NCBI GenBank assembly: GCA_963739335.1
Contig: CAVUAC010000052.1
Coordinates: 1 to 64,000, forward strand
Source of the DNA: UBA9647 sp963739335
GTDB lineage: Bacteria; Bacteroidota; Ignavibacteria; UBA10030
Reading direction: 5' to 3'
Length of the DNA stretch: 64,000 nt
Shown here: positions 1-9,376 of the stretch, in pieces
How the letters are laid out: every line of letters begins with the position of its first letter
How positions within the stretch are numbered: the stretch's first letter is position 1
Program-made: the position numbers and the translations under genes
The notes under the pieces: model-generated
What the model was told of the DNA's origin: nothing
Databases searched by the model: none
What the model saw: the letters and a program-made list of their open reading frames with translations, nothing else

Positions 1-1140
1 AAACTCGTCTCCCCCCAAAACCGTGGAAAGCGTATCGCCTTCACGGAGAGCTTGCTGCAGGCGCTTGGAAATGGTGACCAGCAATCGGTCACCCATTTTC
101 ATGGCCATATATGTCATTGACTTCCTTGAAACCGTCAAGATCAAGGTAGATGACAGCGACTAATGAACCATGCCGTTTGCTCTGAACAAGTGCATGTTGC
201 AGCCTGTCGGATAAGAGCAATCTATTGGGGAGATTAGTCAAAGCGTCATAATGAGCAATATGTTCAAGCTGCTTCTGTTGATGTTTACGCTCACTAATGT
301 CCAGGGAAACCGCGAAAACAACATTTTCGCCCGACAACGCTGCACCTTTTGTTAAATGTACTTCTTTCGGAAAGATAGATCCATCTGCACGTATTCCCCA
401 AAATTCAAATGTTTGTGGTTCATCTACTGCCATAGCCTTGGCATGTAAGGATGCTAATATTTCAAGATCATTTCGCTTTGGTGCTGATATATCCGGAGGG
501 GTTTATCCCGACAAACCATTCTTTTGCGTATTGATACATACGCGATGCACCATAACTGACAGCCAGGAATGTACCATTTTCATCTTGGACATAAACGGCT
601 TCTGAAGCTCTTTGAACAAGGAACGAAAACTTTCTTCACTTTCTTTGAGTTTTTCAGCGGCTTTTTTATCTTCACTGATGTCATCATAGATTCCGAGTAT
701 TCCAATGGTTTCTCCTGTAGATGTATCGATCAGAGGAGCTTTGGAGGTACGCAGCCAGATTAGGTTTCCATCGGGAGTCGTTTGAGATTCCTCATATCCC
801 AATATCGAATTGCCCAACTCCATTACCCGAAAATCATCGGCACGGTAAAGTTCGGCTTGATCTTTCCATCTCATCTCAAAATCGCTCTTCCCTATTATTT
901 GCTCAGAGTATTCAAAACCTGCATCTTGGGCAAAAGAGATCATTACAGCCAAGATATTTTAAATTACGGTCTTTTCAAAAAATTCGAAGAGGTGCCGTTT
1001 GGATAATAGTCTTGATCAGATTAGCCGATTGAGTACTTCAGACTGGGCTTTAATCAGTCGATTTCTATCTTGCAGCTGACGGCTTTGGCGGATGATCGCC
1101 AATACGATAACGATGGCTGCACCGAAATATACCAGTTGTA
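1..1140 (-). pseudogene. PAS/GGDEF sensor diguanylate cyclase, 3' part, multiple frame breaks
   Basis: Read on the minus strand, the pieces give a membrane-anchored regulator: a hydrophobic segment (about 1,140-1,080), a linker, a PAS domain (about 950-650), a second PAS ending in a typical PAC stretch (about 490-310), then a GGDEF domain starting with DALTNLPNR near 240. The window edge cuts exactly in the GGDEF motif (positions 1-21). Diguanylate cyclases of this kind make cyclic di-GMP at the membrane. The reading frame is broken at least near 105, 590 and 930-990. The break at about 105 is an extra A in GAAAA, and the one near 925 an extra T in a T-run, so homopolymer sequencing error is as likely as gene decay. 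Upstream it joins an unrelated HsdS fragment near 1,140, so its true N-terminus is missing. Confidence 0.75.
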
Positions 1141-1584
1141 CTTCGCGGGTACAGAATAGATACAGATATTCGGCTAGGATGCGCGCTTTATCCGGTATGA
1201 ATTGGGGGAATTCGTTTGAAACGTAACAGTCTTCAAGTTCGGGCGGAACGACGGCGAAAGAAGCCTTCCAGGCAAACAGCCGGTTATAAATCAGTGCACC
1301 GGCAACCAACGGTGTGACTGGCGAGCACTCATCTGGTCGCCGCGCACCGTTTCGCGGTGAAAGACACCCTCGCCATACCACTTCACGCCTGCCATCTTGT
1401 ATATCTTTTCAGGGTCAACTCTGACACGTTCGGTGGCTTGCCGTACAAGGGCCCCAATCTGAATTCGGTCCCATCCCTTGGGGAGTGCTTGGCGAAGGAT
1501 GAGACTGGTCGGAATTGCCCAGCGCTCCAAATTTCTCCACCAAACAGCAAAAGCGTGCGGCGCAACTGTCTTCGCCATGATCAT
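1141..1584 (-). pseudogene. hsdS: Type I restriction specificity subunit HsdS, N-terminal fragment
   Basis: The start overlaps the end of the methylase gene, as is usual for hsdM-hsdS pairs. The peptide shows HsdS features: VDPEKIYKMAGVKWYGEGVF, followed after a frame break near 1,310-1,330 by GALIYNRLFAWKASFAVVPP and a VSNEFPQF stretch, which are typical of the first target-recognition domain. HsdS proteins are usually about 400 residues; only about 145 remain. The coding sequence ends after LFCTRE near 1,140 and continues directly into the membrane segment of an unrelated sensor, so the second recognition domain is absent. DNA specificity cannot be inferred. Confidence 0.72.
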
Positions 1585-3787
1585 TGCGCTGTTTCCTGCA
1601 GCAAAAACTCCTTTGGGTTGCGCGTAAACTCCTTATAGAGTTCCAAGCATGTCTTGGAGCTACCCGGCGGCTCATTGTCATTCGGGAAAAGTTCGTTCTG
1701 GTCTGCGTCGCCAGTCGCTGTAATGCCTACCTTCTCCGCTTCGTAAAGAAAGACGGGATAGGGAAACCGTTCCTTGAGAAGGGTACGGGTTTCGGTGGCG
1801 ACGGTTTCCGTCATGCGCTTCTGGTATTCCTTTAGCTCCTTTTGCAGATCCTTTCGTTTCTCGGCGTCCTGCGCGTTTCTTGGCTGCGGCGATTGCCGTC
1901 TTCAAGCCGCTTGGTCTTCATTGGCGATTTCGTCGGCGTATTTGGCCTCCACCTCGCTGCGGGCTTTGCGTTCTTGGCGTCGAAGTCAGCTTGCTCCTTC
2001 GTCGGTGAACTTTTGCAGGAACAGCAGCGATGCTTTTACGCTTGCGCCGGAGGAAAAGAACGTCTCCTGCGGCAGGCTGACCACGGCGCGAATGAAGGCG
2101 CGGTCTTCGCAGAACTCGCGCACATAGGCCAGCGATGGGTTGTTGAAGATGCCTTCGGGCAAGACAATGCCCATGCGGCCGCCGGGCTTGAGCAGAGCAA
2201 GGCAGCGCTCGATGAAGAGGATTTCCGTTTTCGTCTTGCTTTCCGCGCCCTTTGGCAGCTCGAAAAGGCTGGCAATGGGCTTATTCACGGCGGCCGCACG
2301 CGGGCCTGGGCTTCTCTGTAAAGATCGCCGTATTCGTCGCATATAGCGCTTCGTCGGCTTCGCGGTTGACCGTCACGTCGATTCATGCACCATGTCGGAA
2401 GGCTCGACGTTCGCGCCAAAGGGCGGATTGGTCAGGATGATGTCGAACCGGCCTTCAAAGATGCCGTTGACGTTCAGGAAGCCGTCATGGTGATGCACGC
2501 CGCCGTGGCCGTCGCCGTGCATGATCATGTTCATCTTGCTGGTGCGGGCCATGCGGTCGTTGGCGTCGGTGCCGTAGATGCAGCGGTTGGCGAGCTTCCA
2601 GAGGCGCGAGCCGCGCTTGCGCTGGTCGAGTGCTGCTTGGATTTCGTCAAACTTTGCGCGCAGCAGCTTCAGCCTTCTTCGCTTCGGATAGCTTCTTCCT
2701 TTCCACCTCGGCTTTGAACGCTTGATACTGCGCGTCGGCGTCGGCAAGGATTTGTTCGCGGACGATTTCAAAGAAGCGAATCAGAAAGCCGCCGGAACCG
2801 CTGGCGGGGTCGCAGATAATGTCGCCTTCCTTCGGGTTCGACCATGCGAACCATGAATTCGACGATGGTGCGCGGGGTGAAGAATTGCCCGATTTCGCCG
2901 CGGAAGGTGCGGCCCAAGGAATCGCTCGAAGGCGATGCCCTTGATGTCCTCGCTGGTGTCGGAAAGGTTGTAGCGTTCCAGCAGCTTGACGATTTCCCGG
3001 CCTGTGGCGGGCTTCAGCCGGATTTCTTCATCTCCTCGAAAATCTTGTCGTCTTCGTAGGCTTCTTTGGTTTGCTCGAAGAGCGTGTTGAGCGGGTGTCT
3101 TGCCAATCTGATCGTCGAGAAATCAACTGTAAAGAGATTCTTGCGCTGGCGCTTGGCGCGTAGCTCGCGTTCCACACAAACCTTAACGAACAGGATCTTG
3201 GCGATTTCGTCGAAGGCGGCGGCGGGGTCGAGTTTTTCGCGGTTGCGAATGACGTTGTGGCATTGGTGGAGCAGGTCGGCGAATTCGTCTTCCTTGAACG
3301 TCTTGAGCTTGGAAATCAGTTCTTCAATTTCTTTGTCGCTGGCGTCGGCATGGGGGATGTTGCTGATTTCCTCCAGCGACTTCGGCATCCGGTCGTGCAG
3401 GACGCGCCAGTATTTCGTTTCCCGGCTGTTGTGCGTGACGAAGAAGCGCGCACCAGTCAAGCGGGCGTAGTTATCGCCCTGGCCGTAGTCGTCTGGCCTT
3501 GATGGTGACGTTGTCGGATTTGCATTCGACGACGATGAGAGGGTTCTTCGAGTCGCCTTGTCTTGGGCCGTGCGCCAGATAACGAAGTCGGCGCGGGCAT
3601 GGCCCGACCCGCGCCCGGTGACTTCAAGCTCTTCGTCCATCTGGTCGAGACTGAAACCGTATTCGTTGACGAGGACGCAGAGATATTCCTGTCGGACAGT
3701 TTCTTCGGGCGTTTCGTCTAGCCACTTTTTGCGGATGTGGCTCCAGATTTTTCCCTTTTCGCGGCGGACAGTGAGTTGATCAGGCAT
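1581..3787 (-). pseudogene. hsdM: Type I restriction N6-adenine methylase with HsdR-type N-terminal domain, many frame breaks
   Basis: Starting at ATG 3,787, about 250 residues form an HSDR_N-like domain (TPEETVRQEYLCVL, then GQGDNYARLTGARFFVTHN) leading into the HsdM helical domain. Minus-strand frames further down encode the methylase core: FDIILTNPPFGANVEPSD near 2,420 holds the NPPF motif IV of N6-adenine methylases, and ALLKPGGRMGIVLPEG near 2,170 follows. The last piece ends in FTRNPKEFLLQETAQ at 1,581. Together they account for about 735 residues, the usual length for HSDR_N-HsdM fusions. At least six frame changes lie within 2.2 kb (for example near 3,560, 3,500, 3,015, 2,740, 2,390 and 1,990-1,820), many fixed by adding or dropping one base. 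Either this stretch is poorly polished or the gene is dead. No HsdR helicase gene is in the window. Confidence 0.8.
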
Positions 3788-5100
3788 CGTGGCGTAATTC
3801 TACCTGCATGGCTCAATGGACGAAAGCTTGCATTCTTGCTGGATGGCATGTTCGATCTCAGGTATCGGTACCGGGAGCGCCCCTACGGCTGAGGGATCAC
3901 TCGGCTCGCCCGCAGATTCGTCCGGGACGCAGAGAACGCGCTACGGCGGGCCCTTCGCCACATCACTCAGGGCAAGCAAGCTCCGCTTCACGAGGTTCTG
4001 GAAGCTCGAAGCTAGATGCTGGAGGCTGGAAGGGGAGGGGGCCCAAAGGGGGCGCGGGCTTCGGGAGTGTCGGGCATGGGCGTCCAGGCAAGGGATTATA
4101 CAACCTTAAAGGGGTGTACTCACGGGTGGACAGCGGGACAGCAGACGGCGGGAAAAGCGCGAAGAAGGCGTTCCAAGGGGCGGGTCGCCCATTCGACTGC
4201 GCTCAGGGTGAACAAGCTCCGCTGCGCGAGATTGTTTGGGGAATGCGGCGGAATGGGCGGGTTGAAACCCGCCCCTACAAAGAACGGCGAGAGGAAAGAA
4301 GACAGAGAGCGGCAGCGCTTCGCGGATTGGGGATCATGTAGCCGCGAAGCCGGGGAAGGATTCTTTTAAGGAGCGGGTCGGAACCTCCGCCGTTCTGGGG
4401 GCAGGAGGTTGGAGGGGGGAGGGAGAGGAGGGAGAGGAAGTAAAGGAGGTAAAGGAAGTAGAGGAGGTAAAGGAAGTAGAGGAAGCGTCGCGAAGAGAGA
4501 TCCCTCGTCGGTCGTTCCGAAGGAGAGGGACGACCTCGCTCGGGATGACAAGATCAGAGCGGGCGCAGCAAGCAGCGCCCCTACCGTTTCCGGCCAGGCC
4601 GGAATCGAGACTCGGGGCAGGCGGGATGACAGGCGTGGGGGAGGCAAAAGCAGATTCCTCACCCGCGAGGCGGGTTCGGAATGACGGGAGCCGAAAGCGA
4701 AGAGAGATCCCTCGTCGGTCGTCCCGAAGGAGAGGGACGACCTCGCTCGGGATGACAAGATCAGAGCGGGCGCAGCAAGCAGCGCCCCTACCGTTTCCGG
4801 CCAGGCCGGAATCTTCGATTGAGACTCAGGGCAAGCGGGATGACAATCTCCAGTTTCAGGAGTCCGAACACCGGACCTGGTCGGATCGTCAGAGCGGGCG
4901 CAATATATTGCGCCCCTACCGTTTCCGGCCAAGAAAAAGATGCCGCCCTGAAGGGCGGCGCTACACGGGCAAGCGAGGAGAGATCCCTCGTCGGTCGTCC
5001 CGAAGGAGAGGGACGACCTCGCTCGGGATGACAGCGTGAGGAGGGGGGAAGGAGCGGGAGGGAGAGGAAGTAAAGGAGGTAGAGGAAGTGGAGGAGGCTA
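3788..5100. repeat. Island of intergenic repeat modules, no gene
   Basis: No convincing protein is encoded here. The DNA is a patchwork of short repeated modules. A module beginning with GAGAGATCCCTCGTCGGTCG occurs at about 4,495, 4,702 and 4,977. Another, centred on the hairpin GGGCGCAGCAAGCAGCGCCC and ending CTACCGTTTCCGGCCA, occurs at about 4,559 and 4,766, with a variant GGGCGCAATATATTGCGCCC at about 4,896. A related hairpin GGGCGGGTTGAAACCCGCCC is at about 4,256. Purine-rich GGAGGTAAAGGAAGTAGA strings lie at 4,420-4,485 and 5,055-5,095. The long open frames across it on both strands follow from high GC and repeats. Confidence 0.8.
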
Positions 5101-7024
5101 GTGCCTGGGCCGGCGAGACTCCTTGCCCTTCGGGCTCATCGTGCGTATACCAGCCGATTATGGCCGGATCATCCTTTACAGCCATCCAGGAGGGTCGAGC
5201 GGATGGACTCCTGAGGCACGGCATCGCCTTAAGGCCGCGCGCGTTATAGGATGCCAGGTCGGCCGGGGTCAAGACGTCGAAGTCTATGACGGTGTTGAAG
5301 CCCTGGCTGACCATCGCGTCCAGAGTCCCGCCGCCCACATCGTAGGCGTAGATGCCCTTGATCAGGAACGGCGCGCCTCTGACAATGGCCGTTCCGTAGC
5401 GGTCGAAGCCCGACTTCAGGTTCGGGCCGGGCACCCCGCTGATCGCGATGCCATCGTAACCGCCGCCTGCGTTCGTATCGACAAACGGCTCGGCGAAGTC
5501 CCAATAGCCGTTGAGGTTCAGGTCCAGAAACGGCTCGCAGGTCGCCCGGATGACTCGCACGTTTCTTATGTAGTTTCCACCCGGCCCTCTCGGGCTGCCG
5601 ACATCGCTTTGCGCCATCGAGCCGACGATGCCGGTCACCAGGGCAAACCGGCCCGTAATCCCGATCAGAGGCGTCCCCGGCGCGACGATTACTCTCACCC
5701 CGTTAGGTGACGCCGTTCCATCCGCAAGCACGCTTCCATCCCGCACCCCGGACCCGTCGTCCACATAGAAGAACCGGTTGGCGTCGTCGGCATACGCGAC
5801 CCTGCCCCATACCCGGGACAGTCTGCCGACGTTGTTGAGCCCGACCTCGCTGATCTGGTCGTAGCCGGAGGTCGCGCCGGTGCTCTTCGCCCACACCCCC
5901 GGTTGGCACGCGAATCCGTCCGTGTCGATCTGCCCGAACGGCCCGCCGCCGATGAAGTGGTTGACCACGCCGACGGGTCTTGGCATCGGATACGGCCCGT
6001 AGGTAACCGAAACGCTCATCGCGTTGATCTCGCGCTCGCCGTTGCGCAGCGTAGACGTGCCATTGTCCGCCGCACGTCGCACCGTGCCGTAGATGCTGAC
6101 CATATCGCCCTGCCGCGCCACACTCGACGAACGCACGCGGATCCCGCCGGTCTGATCCTGAATATAGAAAAACGGCCCGGTCATCTGATCCGTTCCGGCG
6201 CTGGCGATCTGGTTTTCCAGCGCGAGGCTCGTATTCACGGGCAGCAGCTTTGCCTGGGCTATCGTGCCGGGTGTCTCAACGCTGGAGGTCACGACCACAT
6301 TGTCGATGTAGAGGTCTCCCGCCGGCTCGATCTTCTGGGACGTAAAGAACGAGGCGCCGGCGGCGTAGCTGATCTGTGAGCCGCCCGAGCCCTTGATGAA
6401 CGCGACACCCCCGGACGGAGTGACGCGGGTCAGCGACCCGCCGCGTGGGCCGAAGTAGAGGTCATACGTTTTCGTGTCGAGGTTCGCCGCGATCTTCACG
6501 GTATACCATACGCCCGCCTGGTAGGCAGCGCTCGGGCTTGTGGGACTATAGGCGTTGGTCCCGGTCGCATACTCCTGATAGCTCAGCGTGCCGGCAGCGC
6601 CCCCGGGGGCATACGGCACGTCTCCCTCGAACTTGATCGCCGCGCCCCAGTTGCCGCCACTGGTAGGGACTCCGCCGTTGGTGATCCTGATCCCAAAGCC
6701 TGCATGGATGCTCGCGAGGCAGGCGTCGAATTGCAGCGTACAGGTCCCTCGGGTACACTGCCCGAATGTCAGGCAGAGATGGTTGTTTTTGTCATCGGTG
6801 TTGCTGTCGTGGATCCCCATGACACGCGTGGCATTGTCCGCGTAGCCGTTAGCGACCCCAGCGCTGGTTGTGGAGTTCGTGCTGTTGAGCTTCCAAGGCG
6901 ACGGAATCGACCCCAACGCCGCTCCCTCGAAATCGTCGCCAAACAGCGTCAAGGTCCAAGCCGTGCACGAAGATGCCAGGCAGACAAACGCGATCACGGA
7001 TACAAGCGCGAGGACTCGTGACAT
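4961..7024 (-). CDS. Secreted multidomain protein, C-terminus replaced by repeat DNA
   Basis: ATG at 7,024 opens a 687-residue protein with a signal peptide or lipoprotein leader (MSRVLALVSVIAFVCLASSC). Residues about 25-235 look like a concanavalin-type beta-sandwich (DDFEGAALGSIPSPW, VWYTVKIAANLDT). Two OB-fold-like segments follow at about 250-480 (FFYIQDQTGGIRV and RFFYVDDGSGV are typical). Then comes an acidic DLNLNGYWDFAEPFVDTN loop, and a domain (about 560-635) that looks like the start of a TIM-barrel hydrolase: FLIKGIYAYDV, IIGWYTHDEPEG. The last about 45 residues are Ser/Pro-rich and read from the purine-rich and GATCCCTCG repeat modules, so the original C-terminus is lost near 5,100. 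Substrate unknown; probably cell-surface and sugar-related. Confidence 0.6.
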   Translation of the reverse strand: MSRVLALVSVIAFVCLASSCTAWTLTLFGDDFEGAALGSIPSPWKLNSTNSTTSAGVANGYADNATRVMGIHDSNTDDKNNHLCLTFGQCTRGTCTLQFDACLASIHAGFGIRITNGGVPTSGGNWGAAIKFEGDVPYAPGGAAGTLSYQEYATGTNAYSPTSPSAAYQAGVWYTVKIAANLDTKTYDLYFGPRGGSLTRVTPSGGVAFIKGSGGSQISYAAGASFFTSQKIEPAGDLYIDNVVVTSSVETPGTIAQAKLLPVNTSLALENQIASAGTDQMTGPFFYIQDQTGGIRVRSSSVARQGDMVSIYGTVRRAADNGTSTLRNGEREINAMSVSVTYGPYPMPRPVGVVNHFIGGGPFGQIDTDGFACQPGVWAKSTGATSGYDQISEVGLNNVGRLSRVWGRVAYADDANRFFYVDDGSGVRDGSVLADGTASPNGVRVIVAPGTPLIGITGRFALVTGIVGSMAQSDVGSPRGPGGNYIRNVRVIRATCEPFLDLNLNGYWDFAEPFVDTNAGGGYDGIAISGVPGPNLKSGFDRYGTAIVRGAPFLIKGIYAYDVGGGTLDAMVSQGFNTVIDFDVLTPADLASYNARGLKAMPCLRSPSARPSWMAVKDDPAIIGWYTHDEPEGQGVSPAQALASSTSSTSFTSSPSRSFPPPHAVIPSEVVPLLRDDRRGISPRLPV

Positions 7025-7176
7025 AGAGCGTCGGTTCCCCCGGGCAGGCGTTCAGCCAATACGCTTCAGCCTCATTATACCATGGGCCGGCTCCCGAAAC
7101 CCGTATTTCACCCAGCTACCCGTGGCACAGTTTTTGAACATATTACCTACGTCAGCCCGGAGGAAAGGAAAGCCCG

Positions 7177-7482
7177 ATGAAGTTGAGAGTCAGCACGGAA
7201 AGCTTGGTGCTTGTTGCGATATGCCTGGCGGACATGTTTGCGACTCTCTTCTTCGTGCTGAGAGGCTGCGCGGTGGAGCAGAACCCGTTGATGGCTGCCT
7301 GCCTGCGCCGTAGCCCGGTGGTGTTCGTGCTGGTGAAGCTGGCAAGTTTCGTGCCGTTCATCGTGGCCGTTGAGCTTTACCGCAGACGAGACGCGCTGTT
7401 CGCGCGGCTCGCATGCCGGAGCGCGATCGTGCTGTATCTGGTGACATTCGTCGCCCTGACCATTCGAACGAATCTGACATAA
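7177..7482 (+). CDS. DUF5658-type small membrane protein
   Basis: The 101-residue product has three hydrophobic segments (about 9-27, 46-65 and 80-98). The first is followed by a turn with GCAVEQNPLM, the layout of DUF5658 family proteins. The start ATG is preceded at good distance by the strong ribosome binding site GGAGGAAAGG. It stands alone: a hairpin follows at 7,515 and the next gene is convergent. The biochemical role of DUF5658 is not known. The assignment rests on the remembered pattern of short membrane proteins with an early E-x-NP motif and was not aligned. Confidence 0.6.
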   Translation: MKLRVSTESLVLVAICLADMFATLFFVLRGCAVEQNPLMAACLRRSPVVFVLVKLASFVPFIVAVELYRRRDALFARLACRSAIVLYLVTFVALTIRTNLT

Positions 7483-7514
7483 CCGACCCGTCTTGTTCCC
7501 TGCCCGCTCCCTAG

Positions 7515-7544
7515 TAACCGGCCGGCCCCGACACCGGCCGGTTA
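7515..7544 (+). terminator. Hairpin between convergent genes
   Basis: TAACCGGCCGG (7,515-7,525) and CCGGCCGGTTA (7,534-7,544) form a perfect 11-bp stem with an 8-base loop, 32 bases after the DUF5658 stop codon. No T-run follows, so it may be a factor-dependent terminator or an intergenic repeat. A run-rich CCCCCCTTTGG...GGGGGG module lies next to it at about 7,564-7,597. Confidence 0.5.
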
Positions 7545-7596
7545 CGCCCGTACGGCCCCCTTCATCCCCCCTTTGGTAAGGCGGGAAAGAGGGGGG

Positions 7597-8133
7597 TTAC
7601 CGGCGGCGGCGATACGCGGGGCGGTTCACTTCGCTAAGATAAACCTCATACCACCCCGCGTATATGCCTTCTTCGTAGGCCGCTCTTACTTTCCGCTTCA
7701 CTGATCTGAGTCGCGTGTCTATGGTTCTGCGTCTAATCCCCAAAGCTTCCGATATGCGCTTCCCGCCCAAACCCGACACGTAGAGCCTGTAGACTATCTC
7801 CTCGATCGCGCTCAGACCGGCCGCGTCGATGAGTTCGGAGACCTGTCTCTCGACCAGACACTCGATCATCTCCTCCGAAACGCCGCTCTCCTCCAGCACG
7901 GGCATGCGTTTTTGCTCGTCGCGCATCTTGCGATCGAGCGCGACCTGCGCATACAGGCCGCTTTCGGCGCTATCCAAAAGCAGTTGACCGAGCAGGGTGT
8001 CGGCCTGGCGTTCGAGTTCCGCCGCGACCGCTGGGGGTACCGTGACTTCTTGTTGTCGGCCGCGGGGCCTTCCGCGGGTTTCGCGAAAAGGACCGCAGGT
8101 TGGGTCAGGAATCGCTGTTTCCATGTCATGCAC
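7597..8133 (-). CDS. Helix-turn-helix protein, sigma-factor region 4/LuxR-like C-terminus
   Basis: The product has 178 residues from GTG 8,133, or 175 from ATG 8,124. The N-terminal part is Arg/Pro-rich and without a recognisable domain; a predicted helical middle (about 35-115) contains several acidic helices. Residues about 118-150 (EEIVYRLYVSGLGGKRISEA, then GIRRRTIDTRLRSVKRKVR) have the shape of a LuxR or sigma-70 region 4 helix-turn-helix. It ends in an aromatic, basic tail. No receiver or sigma region 2 is present, so it is not a complete sigma factor. The role is probably DNA binding (inference). It is divergent from ndk. Confidence 0.55.
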   Translation of the reverse strand: MHDMETAIPDPTCGPFRETRGRPRGRQQEVTVPPAVAAELERQADTLLGQLLLDSAESGLYAQVALDRKMRDEQKRMPVLEESGVSEEMIECLVERQVSELIDAAGLSAIEEIVYRLYVSGLGGKRISEALGIRRRTIDTRLRSVKRKVRAAYEEGIYAGWYEVYLSEVNRPAYRRRR

Positions 8134-8365
8134 CTCTGAGCCGATTGCGCCGGGCGTTTGGGAACATCCGTTCGTCCAGCGCGCTTCTTCTTTGCTTGCT
8201 ACCAGACATTAGTCTACCATGTTCACTACCGGTTGTCAACTACTTTCTGCAACTTTTTTTCGGGGTTTTTTCGGCGCCTGGCCGGTGGTCGATTTGCGCG
8301 CTCGCACCCCGCTCTGGTATAGTCTTGCTTGGCGCGCGGTCTGGGATCCCGCGCAAGGAGAGCGC

Positions 8366-8779
8366 ATGATGGAACGGACACTGGTGTTGATAAAGCCCGA
8401 TGCCGTGCGGCGGAGACTGGCGGGCGAGATAATCCGGCGGATAGAGGGCCGCGGCTTCGATATAGTGGCGATGAAGATGCTCACGCCTTCGCGGGAGCTG
8501 GCCGAGGAGCACTACGCCGTGCATAGAGGCAAGGACTTCTACGAGCCGACGGTCGAGTTTCTGATGTCGGGGCCGTTGGTGGCGATGGTGATTCAGGGCG
8601 AGAACGCGATTGCGTTGCTGCGCAACATGATGGGCGCGACCAAGCCGCTCGAAGCCGCGCCCGGCACGATCCGCGGCGACCTTACGATCAGCACGTGCCA
8701 GAACCTGATCCACGGCTCCGACTCGCCCGAAACCGCAGCAACCGAGATCAAGCTGTGGTTTGGCGAGCTTGCGCGGTAG
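8366..8779 (+). CDS. ndk: Nucleoside diphosphate kinase
   Basis: The 137-residue product equals the usual bacterial Ndk length. It transfers the gamma phosphate of ATP to NDPs through a phospho-histidine in the cytoplasm. TLVLIKPDAV near the N-terminus and the active-site motif NLIHGSDSPETA (His about residue 115) are both present, as are the nucleotide-binding Arg residues. ATG 8,366 (or 8,369) is chosen because AAGGAG lies 7 bases upstream; the frame is open further up to 8,219 but that part is low-complexity promoter DNA. lemA follows 45 bp downstream on the same strand. Confidence 0.95.
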   Translation: MMERTLVLIKPDAVRRRLAGEIIRRIEGRGFDIVAMKMLTPSRELAEEHYAVHRGKDFYEPTVEFLMSGPLVAMVIQGENAIALLRNMMGATKPLEAAPGTIRGDLTISTCQNLIHGSDSPETAATEIKLWFGELAR

Positions 8780-8824
8780 GAGACCGGCGGCGGACGGCGA
8801 ACTAAGCTTGCGGAGAGTCGCGTT

Positions 8825-9376
8825 ATGTGGATTGCCGCTGTATGCATCGCGCTGTTTGTGTTGTGGGTTGTGGTCAGCTACAACCTGCTCGTGCGCGCGC
8901 GTAACATGATCCGCGAGGCCTGGAGCGGGATCGACGTTCAGCTCAAGCGCCGCCACAACCTGATTCCGAACTTCGTGGACTCGGTCAAGGCCTACTCCAG
9001 CCACGAGCGCGACCTGTTCGACAACCTCGCGCAGACCCGTGCCACAAGCCTGGCGTCGGATGCGATTCCTGCCAGAAGCGAGGCCGAGAATGCTCTTTCC
9101 GGTCAGCTCAAGTCTCTGATCGCCGTCGCCGAAGCCTATCCTGAACTCAAAGCAAGCGCCAACTTCCTGGCGCTTCAAAAGACCCTTTCCGCGGTCGAAG
9201 ACGACATCCAATACGCCCGCAGATACTATAACGCGGTCGTGCGCGACTTCAACATCCGCGCGCAGTCATTCCCCGGCTTGATCGTCGCCAGGCTCTTCGG
9301 CTTCGACCGCGCCGACTACTTCGAGATCGAATACGCAACCGAAAGGCAGGCACCGGATGCACACTTTTCGCAGTAA
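8825..9376 (+). CDS. lemA: LemA family membrane protein
   Basis: The 183-residue protein starts with one N-terminal transmembrane helix (about 4-24). The family signature follows: YNLLVRARNMIREAWSGIDV, then LKRRHNLIPNFVDSVKAYSSHE. The central part is coiled-coil-like and the C-terminus carries YNAVVRDFNIRAQSFPG, typical of LemA. The function of the family is unresolved; it is usually encoded beside a DUF2207 or TPM-domain membrane protein, as here, where the next gene starts inside the last 20 bases of lemA. The overlap suggests translational coupling. Confidence 0.92.
   Translation: MWIAAVCIALFVLWVVVSYNLLVRARNMIREAWSGIDVQLKRRHNLIPNFVDSVKAYSSHERDLFDNLAQTRATSLASDAIPARSEAENALSGQLKSLIAVAEAYPELKASANFLALQKTLSAVEDDIQYARRYYNAVVRDFNIRAQSFPGLIVARLFGFDRADYFEIEYATERQAPDAHFSQ

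Noticed and set aside
3808..5039. Several plus- and minus-strand open frames of 90-190 codons
   Set aside because: They read through hairpin modules and purine-rich repeats, overlap one another in all frames and have no protein-like composition.
5123..6379. Plus-strand frames opposite the secreted protein
   Set aside because: They are antisense shadows in GC-rich DNA; the minus-strand frame has clear domains.
8240..9211. 323-codon minus-strand frame across ndk and lemA
   Set aside because: It is antisense to two well-recognised genes and has no family features.
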